The position numbers and the translations under genes were made by a program. Of a stretch of 64,000 bases of DNA, positions 53,378-63,836 are shown in pieces. The notes under the pieces are model-generated. The model was not told the DNA's origin. It saw nothing but the letters and a program-made list of their open reading frames with translations, and did not search any database. How positions within the stretch are numbered: position 1 is the first letter of the stretch; every line of letters starts with the position of its first letter. The DNA is from an uncultured Pelagibacteraceae bacterium (GTDB taxonomy: Bacteria > Pseudomonadota > Alphaproteobacteria > Pelagibacterales > Pelagibacteraceae): contig CACKXQ010000001.1 in NCBI GenBank assembly GCA_902604245.1, positions 1-64,000 of the forward strand, in the 5' to 3' direction.

Positions 53378-55249
53378 ATGAAAAATGACACTTCTTTTGA
53401 TGTAGTTATAATTGGTGGTGGTCACGCTGGCTGCGAAGCAGCTGCAGCATCTGCTAGATTGGGCGTAAATACTGCCTTATTTACACATAAATTTGATACT
53501 ATTGGTGAGATGTCATGTAATCCAGCTATTGGTGGATTAGGTAAAGGTCATCTTGTTCGAGAGATAGACGCACTTGATGGTGTAATGGGTGAAGTTGCAG
53601 ATAAATCAGGAATACAATTTCGATTATTAAATAGAAGTAGAGGCCCTGCAGTGCGGGGACCACGAACCCAAAGTGATAGATCATTATATAAGAAATATAT
53701 GCAGGAAAAACTTGTAAAATATTGTAATTTAAGCATTTTTTCAGATCCTGTAATAGAGTTTATTTTTGAAAAAAACAATATAATTGGTTTTTTTACACAA
53801 GAAGGTAAAAAAGTACTTTCATCAAAAGTAATTCTAACAACTGGAACTTTTTTAAATGGTTTAATTCACATTGGTGAAGAAAAAACACCTGCAGGAAGAT
53901 TTAATGAAAAACCATCAACAGGTTTAAGTGAACAATTAGAAAAATATAATTTTAAAATTGGAAGATTAAAAACAGGGACACCCCCAAGATTGGATGCAAC
54001 AACAATTAATTTCGAAAAACTCGAGGAGCAGCATGCAGATGAAGATCCATATTTTTTTTCTTTCCTGACAAAAAAAAATATCAATAGACAAATTTCATGC
54101 AGGATGACTTATACCAATCGAAAAGTTCATGAGATCATATCTAAAAATATAAAAAGCAGTGCTATGTACTCAGGAAGCATCCAGGGAGTTGGTCCTAGAT
54201 ACTGTCCATCAATAGAAGATAAAATTGTAAAGTTTGCTGATAAGCAAAAACATCAAATATTTTTAGAGCCAGAAGGTTTAAACGACAAAACAATCTACCC
54301 TAATGGAATTTCAACCTCACTTCCTGCTGAAATACAGCAAGAAATATGCAATAATATCAATGGTTTAGAAAACGTTAAGATTTTAAGGCCGGGATACGCA
54401 ATAGAATATGATTTTGTGGACCCAAGGGAGCTATTCCTTACTTTAGAGACAAAAAAAATTAAAAATCTTTACCTTGCAGGACAAATAAATGGAACAACAG
54501 GATATGAGGAGGCAGCAGCGCAAGGATTGATAGCTGGAGTAAATGCTGCTCTGTCTATTAAAGGTAAAGAGCCATTTATACTTGATAGATCTGAGGCATA
54601 CATAGGTGTTATGATAGATGATTTAGTTACAAAAGGAGTTGCTGAGCCTTATAGAATGTTCACATCAAGGGCAGAATATAGGCTATCTTTGAGATCTGAC
54701 AATGCTGATCTTAGACTAACTCAAAAAGGAATTGATATCGGACTTATACTAGATGAGAGAAAAATATTATATAAAGATAAAGCATCTAAACTGCAAAAAA
54801 GTCTAAATAAAATGGAAAACTCTTTAATTTCACCTTCACAAGCATCTAAATTTAGAATTAATATTGCTAAAGACGGGGTAAAAAGAAATGCATTAGAAAT
54901 ACTGAGCCAAAAGTCAGTAAATATGAGTAAAATTAGGGAAATTTGGCCAGAAATTCAATATGTTTCACGTGAAATCGATGAACAAATTGAGATAAAGGCT
55001 CATTATAAAGGTTATTTAAAGAAACAAAATGCAGATATTTTAGCATTTAAAAGAGATGAAAATCTTAAAATACCAGAAAATCTTGATTATGATCAATTTT
55101 CAGGATTATCAAATGAAGTCAAATCAAAATTTAAGCAAATTAAACCAAAAACACTTGGTCAAGCACTTAGAATAGATGGGATAACTCCAGCTGCAGTTTA
55201 TATTTTGTTGTCTCACGTCAAAAGAAAGTCTATTAAGCATATAGCTTGA
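53378..55249 (+). CDS. mnmG: tRNA modification FAD protein MnmG
   Basis: A 623-residue FAD-dependent partner of MnmE. The dinucleotide motif [20 protein letters not shown] opens the protein; [46 protein letters not shown] and [20 protein letters not shown] follow. The C-terminal helical domain binds MnmE. A parS-like site lies in its coding sequence at 54961-54976. It overlaps rsmG by 4 bases. Confidence 0.97.
   Translation: MKNDTSFDVVIIGGGHAGCEAAAASARLGVNTALFTHKFDTIGEMSCNPAIGGLGKGHLVREIDALDGVMGEVADKSGIQFRLLNRSRGPAVRGPRTQSDRSLYKKYMQEKLVKYCNLSIFSDPVIEFIFEKNNIIGFFTQEGKKVLSSKVILTTGTFLNGLIHIGEEKTPAGRFNEKPSTGLSEQLEKYNFKIGRLKTGTPPRLDATTINFEKLEEQHADEDPYFFSFLTKKNINRQISCRMTYTNRKVHEIISKNIKSSAMYSGSIQGVGPRYCPSIEDKIVKFADKQKHQIFLEPEGLNDKTIYPNGISTSLPAEIQQEICNNINGLENVKILRPGYAIEYDFVDPRELFLTLETKKIKNLYLAGQINGTTGYEEAAAQGLIAGVNAALSIKGKEPFILDRSEAYIGVMIDDLVTKGVAEPYRMFTSRAEYRLSLRSDNADLRLTQKGIDIGLILDERKILYKDKASKLQKSLNKMENSLISPSQASKFRINIAKDGVKRNALEILSQKSVNMSKIREIWPEIQYVSREIDEQIEIKAHYKGYLKKQNADILAFKRDENLKIPENLDYDQFSGLSNEVKSKFKQIKPKTLGQALRIDGITPAAVYILLSHVKRKSIKHIA
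54961..54976. other. parS-like site (14/16)
   Basis: TGTTTCACGTGAAATC differs from the consensus parS palindrome TGTTTCACGTGAAACA only in the last two bases. It lies inside mnmG, where it encodes the VSRE stretch, and 332 bases before a perfect site. It is a probable secondary ParB-binding site. Confidence 0.7.
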
Positions 55250-55890
55250 TTGATTCTAAAATAATAAAAACAGATAAAATTCACATCCCAAATGTTTCAC
55301 GTGAAACAATCGGGGAGCTTGAGGAATATTCACAGTCAATTTTAATCACAAACAAGAAAATAAATTTAATAAGTTCAAGGACGGAAAACACAATAAATAC
55401 AAGGCATATTTATGATAGCGCACAAACCATTGAATTTATTAATAAAAATGATATAAACGTTTGTACTGACCTGGGCTCTGGAGCGGGGCTACCTAGTATA
55501 GTTTTAGGTATTTTGATGAAACCCAAAAAGCAAGGTTTTAAGCTAATTTTTTATGAAAAGAGCTATCATAAGAGCAATTTCTTAAAAGAGATGGTAAAAA
55601 AGTTTAAATTAGAGGCAAAGATTTACCAAAAAAATATTTTTGAACAAAAAAATTTAGTTACAGATGTAATAATTTGTCGGGCATTCAAACCTTTGCCAAC
55701 CATTTTTGAAATAGCAACAAAAAATTTTAAAAATTTTAAATACATAGTCATGTATTTAGGAAAGAGTGGAAAAAAAATTTTGGAAGATGTTTCTAAAAAA
55801 TGGAAATTTGATATAGAGGAAATGAAAAGTCTAACAAGTGAAGAGTCATCGGTAGTAAAAATTTCAAATTTAAAAAAAAAATATGAATAG
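55246..55890 (+). CDS. rsmG: 16S rRNA (guanine-527-N7)-methyltransferase
   Basis: A 214-residue SAM-dependent rRNA methyltransferase (GidB). The SAM loop LGSGAGLP is at 76-83; [33 protein letters not shown] and [15 protein letters not shown] match the family. The start is unusual: a TTG overlapping the mnmG stop as TTGA. No in-frame ATG precedes the conserved region, so TTG is favoured. A perfect parS at 55293-55308 encodes the NVSRET segment. Confidence 0.93.
   Translation: MIDSKIIKTDKIHIPNVSRETIGELEEYSQSILITNKKINLISSRTENTINTRHIYDSAQTIEFINKNDINVCTDLGSGAGLPSIVLGILMKPKKQGFKLIFYEKSYHKSNFLKEMVKKFKLEAKIYQKNIFEQKNLVTDVIICRAFKPLPTIFEIATKNFKNFKYIVMYLGKSGKKILEDVSKKWKFDIEEMKSLTSEESSVVKISNLKKKYE
55293..55308. 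other. parS centromere site (perfect)
   Basis: TGTTTCACGTGAAACA, the full 16-bp ParB-binding palindrome, lies within the rsmG coding sequence and about 1.4 kb upstream of parB. ParB loads here and ParA then segregates the origin region. Confidence 0.93.
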
Positions 55891-56683
55891 AAAAATTATT
55901 TCAATCATAAACCAAAAAGGTGGAGTGGGTAAGACCACCACTGTCATTAATCTTGCTGCCGGGTTAACAATGAAAGGAAAAAAAATTCTTGTAATTGATC
56001 TTGACCCACAAGGAAATGCCACAACAGGTCTCGGACTATCCAATACAACAAGTTCTGATCAAACAATTTATAATGTATTGAATGGAAATAAAAATATTTC
56101 AGATGTAATTCAGACTACAAAGTTTGAAAATTTAGATTTGATATCATCAAATGTTGATTTGTCTGGACTAGAGGTTGAGACAGCAGGTGATAGCCGAAGA
56201 GCTTTTAAATTAAAGGATGAATTAGCACTGATTTTAAACAATTCTGAGCTATCTTATGATTATATCATAATTGACTGCCCACCATCTTTAAGCCTCCTTA
56301 CAATTATGGCATTGGTAGCTTCTAATGAGCTTGTGGTACCACTTCAGACGGAATTCTTTGCTTTAGAGGGGCTCACACAGCTGATGAAAACGATTGAGAG
56401 GATAAAATCGAACTTAAATCCATCTTTAGACATAAGAGGAATACTCCTGACAATGTATGATAAGAGAAATAAATTATCTGGAGAGGTTGAGACTGAGGCG
56501 AGAAACTATTTTAAGGATAAAGTTTATAACACTGCAGTTCCAAGAAATGTTAGATTATCAGAAGCACCCTCACACGGTGTTCCAGTTCTGATTTATGACA
56601 AAGCTTGCCTAGGCAGCAGAGCATACTTTAGTTTTACAGTGGAATTTTTAAACCAAGATAAACTAGTGGAGAGTGCAGCATGA
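55883..56683 (+). CDS. parA: Chromosome-partitioning ATPase ParA
   Basis: A 266-residue deviant Walker-A ATPase. NQKGGVGKTTTVINLAAGL at residues 10-28 holds the signature lysine; LVIDLDPQGNATTGLG and YIIIDCPPSLSLLT follow. It moves ParB-parS complexes along the nucleoid. It overlaps rsmG (8 bases) and parB (4 bases). Confidence 0.97.
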   Translation: MNRKIISIINQKGGVGKTTTVINLAAGLTMKGKKILVIDLDPQGNATTGLGLSNTTSSDQTIYNVLNGNKNISDVIQTTKFENLDLISSNVDLSGLEVETAGDSRRAFKLKDELALILNNSELSYDYIIIDCPPSLSLLTIMALVASNELVVPLQTEFFALEGLTQLMKTIERIKSNLNPSLDIRGILLTMYDKRNKLSGEVETEARNYFKDKVYNTAVPRNVRLSEAPSHGVPVLIYDKACLGSRAYFSFTVEFLNQDKLVESAA

Positions 56684-57531
56684 TTAATCCGTTTAAATCA
56701 AAAAAAGGACTTGGAAGAGGATTATCTTCTTTAATAGGGGATAGCGAAAAAGTTGATAATAAAAAAAGTGTCTCCATAGGCTCACTAATTAGAAATAAGT
56801 ATCAACCCAGGAAAAAATTTGATGAAGTGAGTCTAGAGGAATTAACTAACTCCATAAGAGAGCGAGGTATTATCCAACCAATCATTGTAAGACCATCTAC
56901 TGATCAAGAAGATAAATTTGAAATAATAGCTGGAGAAAGAAGATGGCAGGCAGCCCAATATGCAGGGCTTCATGAAGTTCCAGTAGTTGTAATTAATGTA
57001 GATAATCTTAAATCATTAGAATTTGCGATTGTTGAAAATGTTCAAAGAAAAGATTTAAATCCAATTGAGGAAGCCGAAGGTTATAAAAGATTAATAGATG
57101 AATTTAGTTACGATCAGGATAAGGTATCAAAATTCATTGGTAAGAGCAGAGCACATGTATCGAATTGCCTAAGACTGCTATCTCTTCCACAAGAGTTGAT
57201 AGAATTAGTAATTGAGGAGAAATTATCACAAGGCCACGCAAAAATCTTAGTTGGATTAGATAATGCAATTTTTTTAGCAAAAAAAATTATTTCAAAAAAA
57301 TTATCAGTAAGACAAGCTGAAAGTTTAGTGCGTATTTTGAAATCAAATTCTAATAGTCCTTCACAGAAAAAAGATCCAAATATCACAAATCTCGAAGAAG
57401 AGTTAACAACTAAAATTGGAATGCGGGTATTTGTTAAGAATAAAAGAAATAACTCTGGAACAATTAGCTTAGAGTATAAAGGAGCTGACCAGCTTGATAG
57501 GTTGGTAGAAATTATTAAACAACATTATTAG
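56680..57531 (+). CDS. parB: Chromosome-partitioning protein ParB
   Basis: A 283-residue CTP-dependent DNA clamp. The N-terminal KGLGRGLSSLIG contacts ParA; the CTPase motif GERRWQAAQYAG and the ENVQRKDLNPIEEAEGY segment precede the helix-turn-helix SKFIGKSRAHVSNCLRLL. The C-terminal dimer domain ends the protein. Its parS target lies upstream in rsmG. It overlaps holA tail-to-tail by 4 bases. Confidence 0.97.
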   Translation: MINPFKSKKGLGRGLSSLIGDSEKVDNKKSVSIGSLIRNKYQPRKKFDEVSLEELTNSIRERGIIQPIIVRPSTDQEDKFEIIAGERRWQAAQYAGLHEVPVVVINVDNLKSLEFAIVENVQRKDLNPIEEAEGYKRLIDEFSYDQDKVSKFIGKSRAHVSNCLRLLSLPQELIELVIEEKLSQGHAKILVGLDNAIFLAKKIISKKLSVRQAESLVRILKSNSNSPSQKKDPNITNLEEELTTKIGMRVFVKNKRNNSGTISLEYKGADQLDRLVEIIKQHY

Positions 57532-58505
57532 TAATTGCTTACAAAATTGGAGACAAAAAGCATTGAATTTGATGCATTTTTCTTAATTAAAGCTTCTAAG
57601 TCATTTATTTTAAATATTATTTCTTTCACCTCATTAGTCGACCATGATTGAGCTTGTTTCTTTACAATATCCTTCTCTTTCCAAAATATAGGAGGCTTGA
57701 AGCTAGATATAACTTGATCAATGTTTAAATTATTATCTATTTCGGTTTTTATTTTTAAAAGTCTTTTTGATTTATTTAATATTGTTCTTATTATTAACAT
57801 ACAGTCTTCTGAAGAATAATTATTTTCATTTAGAATTTTTGAAACTTTCTTTGAATTTTTAGCTAAATAATTATCTGATAATTCAAAAACACTGTAATTT
57901 TCGGTAAGATTAGAAAGTTTTAATACATCCTCAATACTTAATTTTTTTCTACTGATTGATAGGTTTTTTAATTTAGATAGTTCATTCTTTAAATTTATTC
58001 GGTCACCATTTGATCGTTCAATAAGAATATTTTTAATTTCTTGAGAGAGGTTCAATTTATTATCTTTTAAAAAATTATTTATAATAAAATTTAATGATCG
58101 GGAGTCATCTTCATAAACAGGTGTACAAATTAGCTGTTTTTCCTTTTCAAATAAATTTCTTAATTTTGATTTTTTTTCTAAGTTTGAGCATTTAATTATT
58201 ATTTTAGACTCAATTTCTTTTCCTTCTAACAATTCAATAATAATATTGCATAATTTATCTGTACCTCGTGAAATAATAATTAATTTCTCACTCTCGAAAA
58301 GAGATTTGGTTAGCAAACTTGATATAAATTCATCTTTTTGATTTAATATTTCCTGTTCATCATATTTTAACACCTCGCCTTTATAATTTTTTGTATAAAA
58401 ATTACTTATTATATCTTGTTTGATACCCTCATTGTTCCCGTATATTAAATGTATATTTAACTTTGAGATAACTAATTTTTCTAACTCGAAACTTTTAATT
58501 ATCAT
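57528..58505 (-). CDS. holA: DNA polymerase III delta subunit
   Basis: A 325-residue clamp-loader subunit. The N-terminal HLIYGNNEGIKQDIISNFY has the P-loop-like position without a full Walker motif, as normal for HolA. Weak similarity continues through EILLERSNGDR-type segments (ILIERSNGDRINLKNELSKL). The identification is helped by the conserved leuS-lptE-holA-parB order. It overlaps lptE by 11 bases. Confidence 0.88.
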   Translation of the reverse strand: MIIKSFELEKLVISKLNIHLIYGNNEGIKQDIISNFYTKNYKGEVLKYDEQEILNQKDEFISSLLTKSLFESEKLIIISRGTDKLCNIIIELLEGKEIESKIIIKCSNLEKKSKLRNLFEKEKQLICTPVYEDDSRSLNFIINNFLKDNKLNLSQEIKNILIERSNGDRINLKNELSKLKNLSISRKKLSIEDVLKLSNLTENYSVFELSDNYLAKNSKKVSKILNENNYSSEDCMLIIRTILNKSKRLLKIKTEIDNNLNIDQVISSFKPPIFWKEKDIVKKQAQSWSTNEVKEIIFKINDLEALIKKNASNSMLFVSNFVSNY

Positions 58506-58971
58506 CTAAGTTAATTATAGATGAAATAATATTATCACTTATATTTCCAGATATATTTTCAATAATAATTTTTTCATTCTGTTCTAGTTTGAATAAATCG
58601 GAGTCATAATTGTATATATTATTTTTTTCTATTGTTTTTTTCAAAAGTAAACTTTCATTAAAATTAATCTCAAATTCAACTGTAATTATAAGTTCAAATT
58701 TAAGTGGGTCTCCCTTGGAGTTTTTGGAAACAATATTTCTCTCTTTTTTTGAATAAATATAAAGCTTATATACATCTTTACCTAAATTTTGATTATTACC
58801 TATACGATTAAATTTTTCTCTTAAAATTTTATTTATATCCTTTTCTCCTTTGAAAACTATTTCACTAATTTCAAAATTATAATTTTTTTCTGAAAAAATT
58901 GGACTATAAGAACAAGATGTTAATCCAAGTATTATAAAAACTGATACAATTTTAGTTAGGGTTTTATTCAT
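58495..58971 (-). CDS. lptE: LPS-assembly lipoprotein LptE
   Basis: A 158-residue lipoprotein. The lipobox is GLTSC with the acylated cysteine at C20, after a short hydrophobic signal. The mature part has the LptE-like pattern [18 protein letters not shown]. LptE plugs the LptD barrel that inserts lipopolysaccharide. The family is poorly conserved, so the position between leuS and holA carries much of the weight. Confidence 0.83.
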   Translation of the reverse strand: MNKTLTKIVSVFIILGLTSCSYSPIFSEKNYNFEISEIVFKGEKDINKILREKFNRIGNNQNLGKDVYKLYIYSKKERNIVSKNSKGDPLKFELIITVEFEINFNESLLLKKTIEKNNIYNYDSDLFKLEQNEKIIIENISGNISDNIISSIINLDDN

Positions 58972-61516
58972 TTATTAAAATGTTTATTAATCTATTTTTC
59001 ACATAAATAATTTTATCAATAGATTTATTTTTTACATATTTTTCTGATAATTTATTTGACTTTATTATGTTTAAAAGACTTTCTTGATCCATATCTCTAC
59101 TTTCATTTAAAATAGCCCTTTTTTTTCCGTTAATTTGGACAACATAATCAACTTTTTCTTCTTGTAGTAATTTTTTATCTAGTGTTGGCCATTTAATTAA
59201 TTCTTCATATCCTAAATCATTTAAACACTCTGAAGCAAAATGTGGTATTGCAGGTGAAAATAATATTATTATATCTTTGTAATTTTTTTTAAGCGTCTCA
59301 CTATCTAAATTGCTTTCTATTACTTTATTAAAAAAATTGTAGGTTTCATATATATTTGCGATAATCACGTTATAATTAAAACCCTCAAGATTACTTGTAA
59401 TTTTATTTATCATTTGATTAGTAAATTTTTCTAAACTTAAATTTTGTTCTTTAATTTTTATGTTATTGTTAATTTTATTTTTAATCTTTTTGTGAAGCAC
59501 CCATAGTTTTTGTAAAAATTTATAAGAAGCAGCCATTCCTTGCTCTGACCACTGAACATCCTTTTCTGGAGGACTATCCGATAATATAAACAATCTTACA
59601 GCATCCGCCCCATAATTATTAATTATATTTTCTGGATCAATAACGTTTTTTTTAGATTTTGACATAGACTCTGAAGGACCAACTGTTATCTTTTGGCTAG
59701 GATTATTCTTTTTTTGAAACTTATTTCCAACAAATTCTATTTCATCTGGACTGATCCAATTATTATTTTCATCTTTATAAGTCTCATGACAAACCATACC
59801 TTGTGTAAATAATCCCTTAAATGGTTCAGTAAATTTAAAACTGTCATTTTTATAGCCTAGGGCTTTCATAAAAAAACGTGAATAAAGTAAATGAAGAATT
59901 GCGTGTTCTACCCCACCTATGTATTGATCAACAGGCATCCAGTAATCAATATCTTCTTTTTTGAATCCATACTCCTGATTTGTTGGTGAACAAAATCTTA
60001 GATAATACCAAGAAGAACATACGAATGTGTCTAAAGTGTCAGTTTCTCGTAAATATTGTTTCCCATCTATATTTATTTTTTTCCAATCATTCTTTGCATC
60101 AAGTGGATTACCCTTGAAATTCAAATCTATATTTTCCGGAAGCCTTACTGGTAAATCTTTTTTTGGAATTTTGGTTACATTTCCATTTTCATCATAAGCT
60201 ATTGGTATCGGACATCCCCAGTACCTTTGCCTTGAAACACCCCAATCTTTTAATCTAAAATTAATCTGTTTTTTTCCAATATTTCTTTCCTCTAAAATAT
60301 CAATCGTTTTGATAATAGACTCTTCTGGAGCCTTTAGATTGTTAAGGAACTCAGAATTTATTAATACACCAGGACCTGAGTATGCTTCATCTTTAACTTC
60401 GTACTCATTACCTTCACTATCTGGTTTAACAACTGTTTTAATATCTAAATTATATTTCTTTGCAAAATCGAAATCTCTTTGATCATGAGCAGGACAACCA
60501 AATACTGCACCAAAGCCATAATCCATTAAGACAAAATTAGCAAAGAAAACAGGGACTTTTTGGCTTGGATTTAGTGGATTTATTGCTATCAAATTTGTTT
60601 TAAAGCCAATTTTTTCACCTATTGCAATGGCCTCCTCAGTCGTACCAGTTTTGGAACACTCCTTTTTAAATTCTTGGAATTTTTTATCTTTCTCAAAAAA
60701 TTTTGAAATTTCATGGTCTATTGAAAGAGCTAAAAACGAAAATCCAAATAAAGTATCTGGTCTTGTAGTGAAACATTTTATTTCTTTAACAGGTAAATCT
60801 CCTTCAATCTTAAAACCAATTTCACATCCAAATGACTTGCCAATCCAATTTTTTTGCATGACTTTTACTTTATTTGGCCATTGATTTAAATTACCCAATC
60901 CATCAAGTAATTCTTGAGAAAATTTTGAGATATTAAAAAACCATTGGTTTAATTTTTTACGCTCAACTACAGCCCCAGATCGCCAACCTTTACCATCAAT
61001 TACTTGCTCATTTGCTAGAACTGTTTGATCAACTGGATCCCAGTTTACATAATTTTTTTTCCTGTAAACAAGACCTTTGTCGTAAAGTTCCAAAAAAAAT
61101 AGTTGCTGATGTTTGTAGTAGTCTTCTGAGCAAGTTGAAATTTCACGATCCCAGTCAATTGAAAGTCCAAGTTTTTTAAGTTGATCTCTCATTGTTGAGA
61201 TATTTTTATTTGTCCATTCTTTTGGATTTAATTTATGTTCTCTTGCAGCATTTTCAGCAGGCATCCCAAAAGCGTCCCAACCCATTGGGTGCAAAACGTT
61301 AAAACCTTTTAAGGCTTTGTACCTGGATAATACATCTCCAATTGTGTAATTTCTGACGTGACCCATATGAATCTTGCCAGATGGGTAAGGAAACATTTCT
61401 AAACAATAAAATTTTTCTTTTGATTTATCAATTTTTGATGCAAAAAACTTTGATTTTAGCCACTTTTGTTGCCACTTTTGTTCAACTATTTTAAAATTGT
61501 ATCTCTCGGAATTCAC
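58964..61516 (-). CDS. leuS: Leucyl-tRNA synthetase
   Basis: An 850-residue class I synthetase. HIGH appears as HMGH at 50-53 and KMSKS as SMSKS ending near residue 621. The editing domain ([32 protein letters not shown]) and the [20 protein letters not shown] anticodon-binding boundary are complete. It overlaps lptE by 8 bases. Confidence 0.98.
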   Translation of the reverse strand: MNSERYNFKIVEQKWQQKWLKSKFFASKIDKSKEKFYCLEMFPYPSGKIHMGHVRNYTIGDVLSRYKALKGFNVLHPMGWDAFGMPAENAAREHKLNPKEWTNKNISTMRDQLKKLGLSIDWDREISTCSEDYYKHQQLFFLELYDKGLVYRKKNYVNWDPVDQTVLANEQVIDGKGWRSGAVVERKKLNQWFFNISKFSQELLDGLGNLNQWPNKVKVMQKNWIGKSFGCEIGFKIEGDLPVKEIKCFTTRPDTLFGFSFLALSIDHEISKFFEKDKKFQEFKKECSKTGTTEEAIAIGEKIGFKTNLIAINPLNPSQKVPVFFANFVLMDYGFGAVFGCPAHDQRDFDFAKKYNLDIKTVVKPDSEGNEYEVKDEAYSGPGVLINSEFLNNLKAPEESIIKTIDILEERNIGKKQINFRLKDWGVSRQRYWGCPIPIAYDENGNVTKIPKKDLPVRLPENIDLNFKGNPLDAKNDWKKINIDGKQYLRETDTLDTFVCSSWYYLRFCSPTNQEYGFKKEDIDYWMPVDQYIGGVEHAILHLLYSRFFMKALGYKNDSFKFTEPFKGLFTQGMVCHETYKDENNNWISPDEIEFVGNKFQKKNNPSQKITVGPSESMSKSKKNVIDPENIINNYGADAVRLFILSDSPPEKDVQWSEQGMAASYKFLQKLWVLHKKIKNKINNNIKIKEQNLSLEKFTNQMINKITSNLEGFNYNVIIANIYETYNFFNKVIESNLDSETLKKNYKDIIILFSPAIPHFASECLNDLGYEELIKWPTLDKKLLQEEKVDYVVQINGKKRAILNESRDMDQESLLNIIKSNKLSEKYVKNKSIDKIIYVKNRLINILINE

Positions 61517-61535
61517 TTAATTTTTATTTACCTGT

Positions 61536-62102
61536 TTATTTAGAAAGTTTTTTTGAACCTTTGTACTCTTTAAAATTTTTATCTTTATTCTGTTTTTTAT
61601 AAATTGCTGCTTTTGCTAGAATTTCTTTTTTAAGTTCAGCAACAAGTGGACCAGTTTTTTGACTTACTTTACAATTAATTACTTGATTACATTTTTTATA
61701 AAATACTTTTATATCAAGTGCATCTGTCCTTACTTCATTTGTTAAAAAACGTATGGAAATTTTTACCGACTCGTCTAAATTATCTCCATCTGAATACCAA
61801 TCTGTTATGATAATTCCTCCACTGTAATTTACTGAGGATAATGGCATAAAGTCTATTGTATCAAGTGAAGCTCTCCAAAGTTCATTTGCACTTGCAAACA
61901 AAAAATCTCCACCTTTTCCCAATCCTTTAACAGCGCTATCTAATCTAAATCCTCTACCTTCCTCTAGATTTTTTTTAACTCTCAATTCTGGATTTGGAGG
62001 ATTTTCTCGGGCATCTCCTCCAGGCATGCCTTCACATGAAACCAGTGAAATTAAAACGAATCCTGAAATGACTAAATCTCTAACTTTTTTAAAATACGAC
62101 AT
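61536..62102 (-). CDS. DUF3576-family lipoprotein
   Basis: A protein of about 188 residues. Signal peptide and lipobox LVSC with C23, then the DUF3576 core: FLFASANELWRASLDTIDFMPLSSVNYSGGIIITDWYSD and SVKISIRFLTNEVRTDALDIKVFYKK. Such lipoproteins precede leuS in many alphaproteobacteria and have no known function. I start it at 62102 (MSYFKKV); the 62114 start adds four residues. It is the first gene of the leftward leuS run. Confidence 0.9.
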   Translation of the reverse strand: MSYFKKVRDLVISGFVLISLVSCEGMPGGDARENPPNPELRVKKNLEEGRGFRLDSAVKGLGKGGDFLFASANELWRASLDTIDFMPLSSVNYSGGIIITDWYSDGDNLDESVKISIRFLTNEVRTDALDIKVFYKKCNQVINCKVSQKTGPLVAELKKEILAKAAIYKKQNKDKNFKEYKGSKKLSK

Positions 62103-62207
62103 TATTCTTTCCATAAATTGGTTTTAGTTTAAAAAACTTAAAAATTAAAAGGATTTTTTCAAATATATCAAAAAAAACCAATAAAATGGTATTTTTTAGT
62201 GATGTAT

Positions 62208-62226
62208 TATTGCAACACTATTGCAA
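62208..62226 (+). promoter_or_regulatory. Helically phased TATTGCAA direct repeats upstream of the porin
   Basis: TATTGCAA at 62208-62215 and again at 62219-62226, spaced 11 bases, one helical turn, on the same face of DNA. They lie about 100 bases before the porin ATG in the 219-base gap shared with the DUF3576 gene. They look like a two-site operator for either promoter. Confidence 0.4.
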
Positions 62227-62286
62227 AATAAAGTCTTAAATTTAATTATTAAAATAAATTACTTAAATTAATTGTTAAACAAGTCG

Positions 62287-62302
62287 TGTTTAATATTAAA
62301 CA
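62287..62302 (+). promoter_or_regulatory. 16-bp palindrome in the porin leader
   Basis: TGTTTAATATTAAACA is a perfect 16-bp palindrome ending 19 bases before the porin ATG and just ahead of its Shine-Dalgarno. A related odd palindrome TTGTTAAACAA (62272-62282) precedes it. Either a repressor site or an mRNA hairpin controlling translation would fit. Confidence 0.45.
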
Positions 62303-62321
62303 ATTAACGAAAGGTAATAAT

Positions 62322-63254
62322 ATGAACAATCTAAAGAAAATAGGTTTGACTGCATTAGGTACTGCCTTAGTTGCATCTTCAGCTAACGCTGCAGATATTA
62401 CTATGTCAGCAACTAGCAAAATAACCTACACAGGAGCTGAAAACGGCGTTGGTGGTAATACATGGTCTATGTCAGACTCAATCTCTTTCTCTACAACTGG
62501 AGAGATGGATAATGGTATGACTATAACTCATGGTATTGAGTTAGATGGACCAGCAATTGATGCTAACAGTATTGCGATTAATACTGGTGATATGGGAACA
62601 TTAACATTTGTTGGTGGTGGAACTACTGGAGTAATTACTCAGTGGGATGATTTAACTCCAACTGCTAACGAAGAAGCACATGCTGCAGGACCATACAATG
62701 GTACTCCGTCTTCAGTACATGGTGGTGGAGCTCAAACGCATAACTTATTCATTTACGACTATACTGTAACTGATGGTTTAGCGCTTAAGGCATCTTATGC
62801 ACCTTCAGGATCAGCTTTCGTAGAAGGTTCAACTGAATACGGTGTAAAATACACTGGTATTGACGGTTTAACTGTTTACGCTGCAATGGGTGAAAACAAT
62901 GATGCGGCAGCAGGAATTGACAACGTAAACGTAGCAGCAATATACACTGCTGGAGCTATGTCAGTTGGTTTCCAAACTAACGATGTTGACCATGCAACTG
63001 CAAACTCAGATAGAGACTCAACAATGATTGGTATCTCTTACGCAGTAAGCGATGATCTATCTGTATCATTGAACACATCTACAGTTGAGCATGAAAGTTC
63101 AACATTAGATGACCAAGAAGCAACTGGTATTTCATTCTCATACACATCTGGTGGAATGACTATATCTGGATCATATGGTACAATGGATAACGTAGCTGGA
63201 ACAAGCACTGTTGATAACAATGCATACGAAATGAATGTGGCATTTGCATTCTAA
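62322..63254 (+). CDS. Outer-membrane porin (Porin_4-like)
   Basis: A protein of about 310 residues with a signal peptide cleaved after A23 (LVASSANA). The mature part is acidic, with alternating beta-strand pattern and repeated G/T/S-rich turns (GISYAVSDDLSVSLNTS, GISFSYTSGGMTISGSYG), ending in the terminal aromatic F of beta-barrel proteins (MNVAFAF). Codons are richer in C-ending and GCT forms than its neighbours, a sign of high expression. The start at 62322 is fixed by an AAAGG ribosome site; a GTG at 62286 is in frame but unlikely. It is monocistronic. Confidence 0.88.
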   Translation: MNNLKKIGLTALGTALVASSANAADITMSATSKITYTGAENGVGGNTWSMSDSISFSTTGEMDNGMTITHGIELDGPAIDANSIAINTGDMGTLTFVGGGTTGVITQWDDLTPTANEEAHAAGPYNGTPSSVHGGGAQTHNLFIYDYTVTDGLALKASYAPSGSAFVEGSTEYGVKYTGIDGLTVYAAMGENNDAAAGIDNVNVAAIYTAGAMSVGFQTNDVDHATANSDRDSTMIGISYAVSDDLSVSLNTSTVEHESSTLDDQEATGISFSYTSGGMTISGSYGTMDNVAGTSTVDNNAYEMNVAFAF

Positions 63255-63276
63255 TTGTATTGATTAAATACTATAT

Positions 63277-63308
63277 AAAAGGGCCCCTTTTTAGGGGCCT
63301 TTTTTTTT
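63277..63308 (+). terminator. Rho-independent terminator of the porin
   Basis: A stem of GGCCCC (63282-63287) and GGGGCC (63294-63299), extended by A:T pairs, is followed by nine T residues from 63300. It is the strongest intrinsic terminator seen in the window. Its A-rich left side would also terminate the convergent ThiE-like gene, whose stop codon (63291-63293) lies inside the loop. Confidence 0.93.
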
Positions 63309-63836
63309 GTTTTCAAAATAAGAAATACCCGCAATACCTTCAGCCCTTGTTAACTTAATTAGCTTTTCATTATTTTGTGATATTCCCCCAAGAGCTACAA
63401 TTGGGTTCTTTGAAAATTCTGAGACTAACTTAAACTTGTTAATACCTAAGAAATTTTTATTTTCTTTAAATATTGAAGATAAAAATATTAAATCTATTTT
63501 TTGAATTTCCTTTAACCTAATTTCTTTCAGATTATGAGCGGAACCAAAAAGTACAAAATTTTTTTTAAATTTATAACTTAGATGTTTAAAGCTAGAATTA
63601 AATGAAGGAATATAGGCTCCATCTAGATTTAATTTCATTGATAATTTTAAATTATTAGAAATCAAAAACCTGAATTTTTTCTTTTTACAATAGTTTTTTA
63701 AGTTAAGTATTTCTTTTAAATTATAATTTTTTTTATAATTTCTATAGATAATTGTGGTATTTTTAAGCTGTTTATCCAAGTTTCTTTTGTTAAATTTATC
63801 TATAAAGTAATACTTCTTAAGAAATTTTTTATGCAT
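63291..63836 (-). CDS. ThiE/TenI-like thiamine phosphate synthase family protein
   Basis: A 181-residue TIM-barrel-like protein: CKKKKFRFLISNNLKLSMKLNLDGAYIPSF, FVLFGSAHNLKEIRL and NPIVALGGISQNNEKLIKLTRAEGIAGISYF match the ThiE family, with the phosphate-binding GGI and GIAGIS motifs. It is shorter and more lysine-rich than standard ThiE, so it may be a TenI-type relative. Its ATG overlaps the divergent YggS-family start by 3 bases. Confidence 0.75.
   Translation of the reverse strand: MHKKFLKKYYFIDKFNKRNLDKQLKNTTIIYRNYKKNYNLKEILNLKNYCKKKKFRFLISNNLKLSMKLNLDGAYIPSFNSSFKHLSYKFKKNFVLFGSAHNLKEIRLKEIQKIDLIFLSSIFKENKNFLGINKFKLVSEFSKNPIVALGGISQNNEKLIKLTRAEGIAGISYFENKKKGP

Noticed and set aside
62171-62197. 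A terminator at the ACCA/TGGT hairpin followed by T residues
   Set aside because: The stem is only 4 bp and no rightward gene ends upstream of it.
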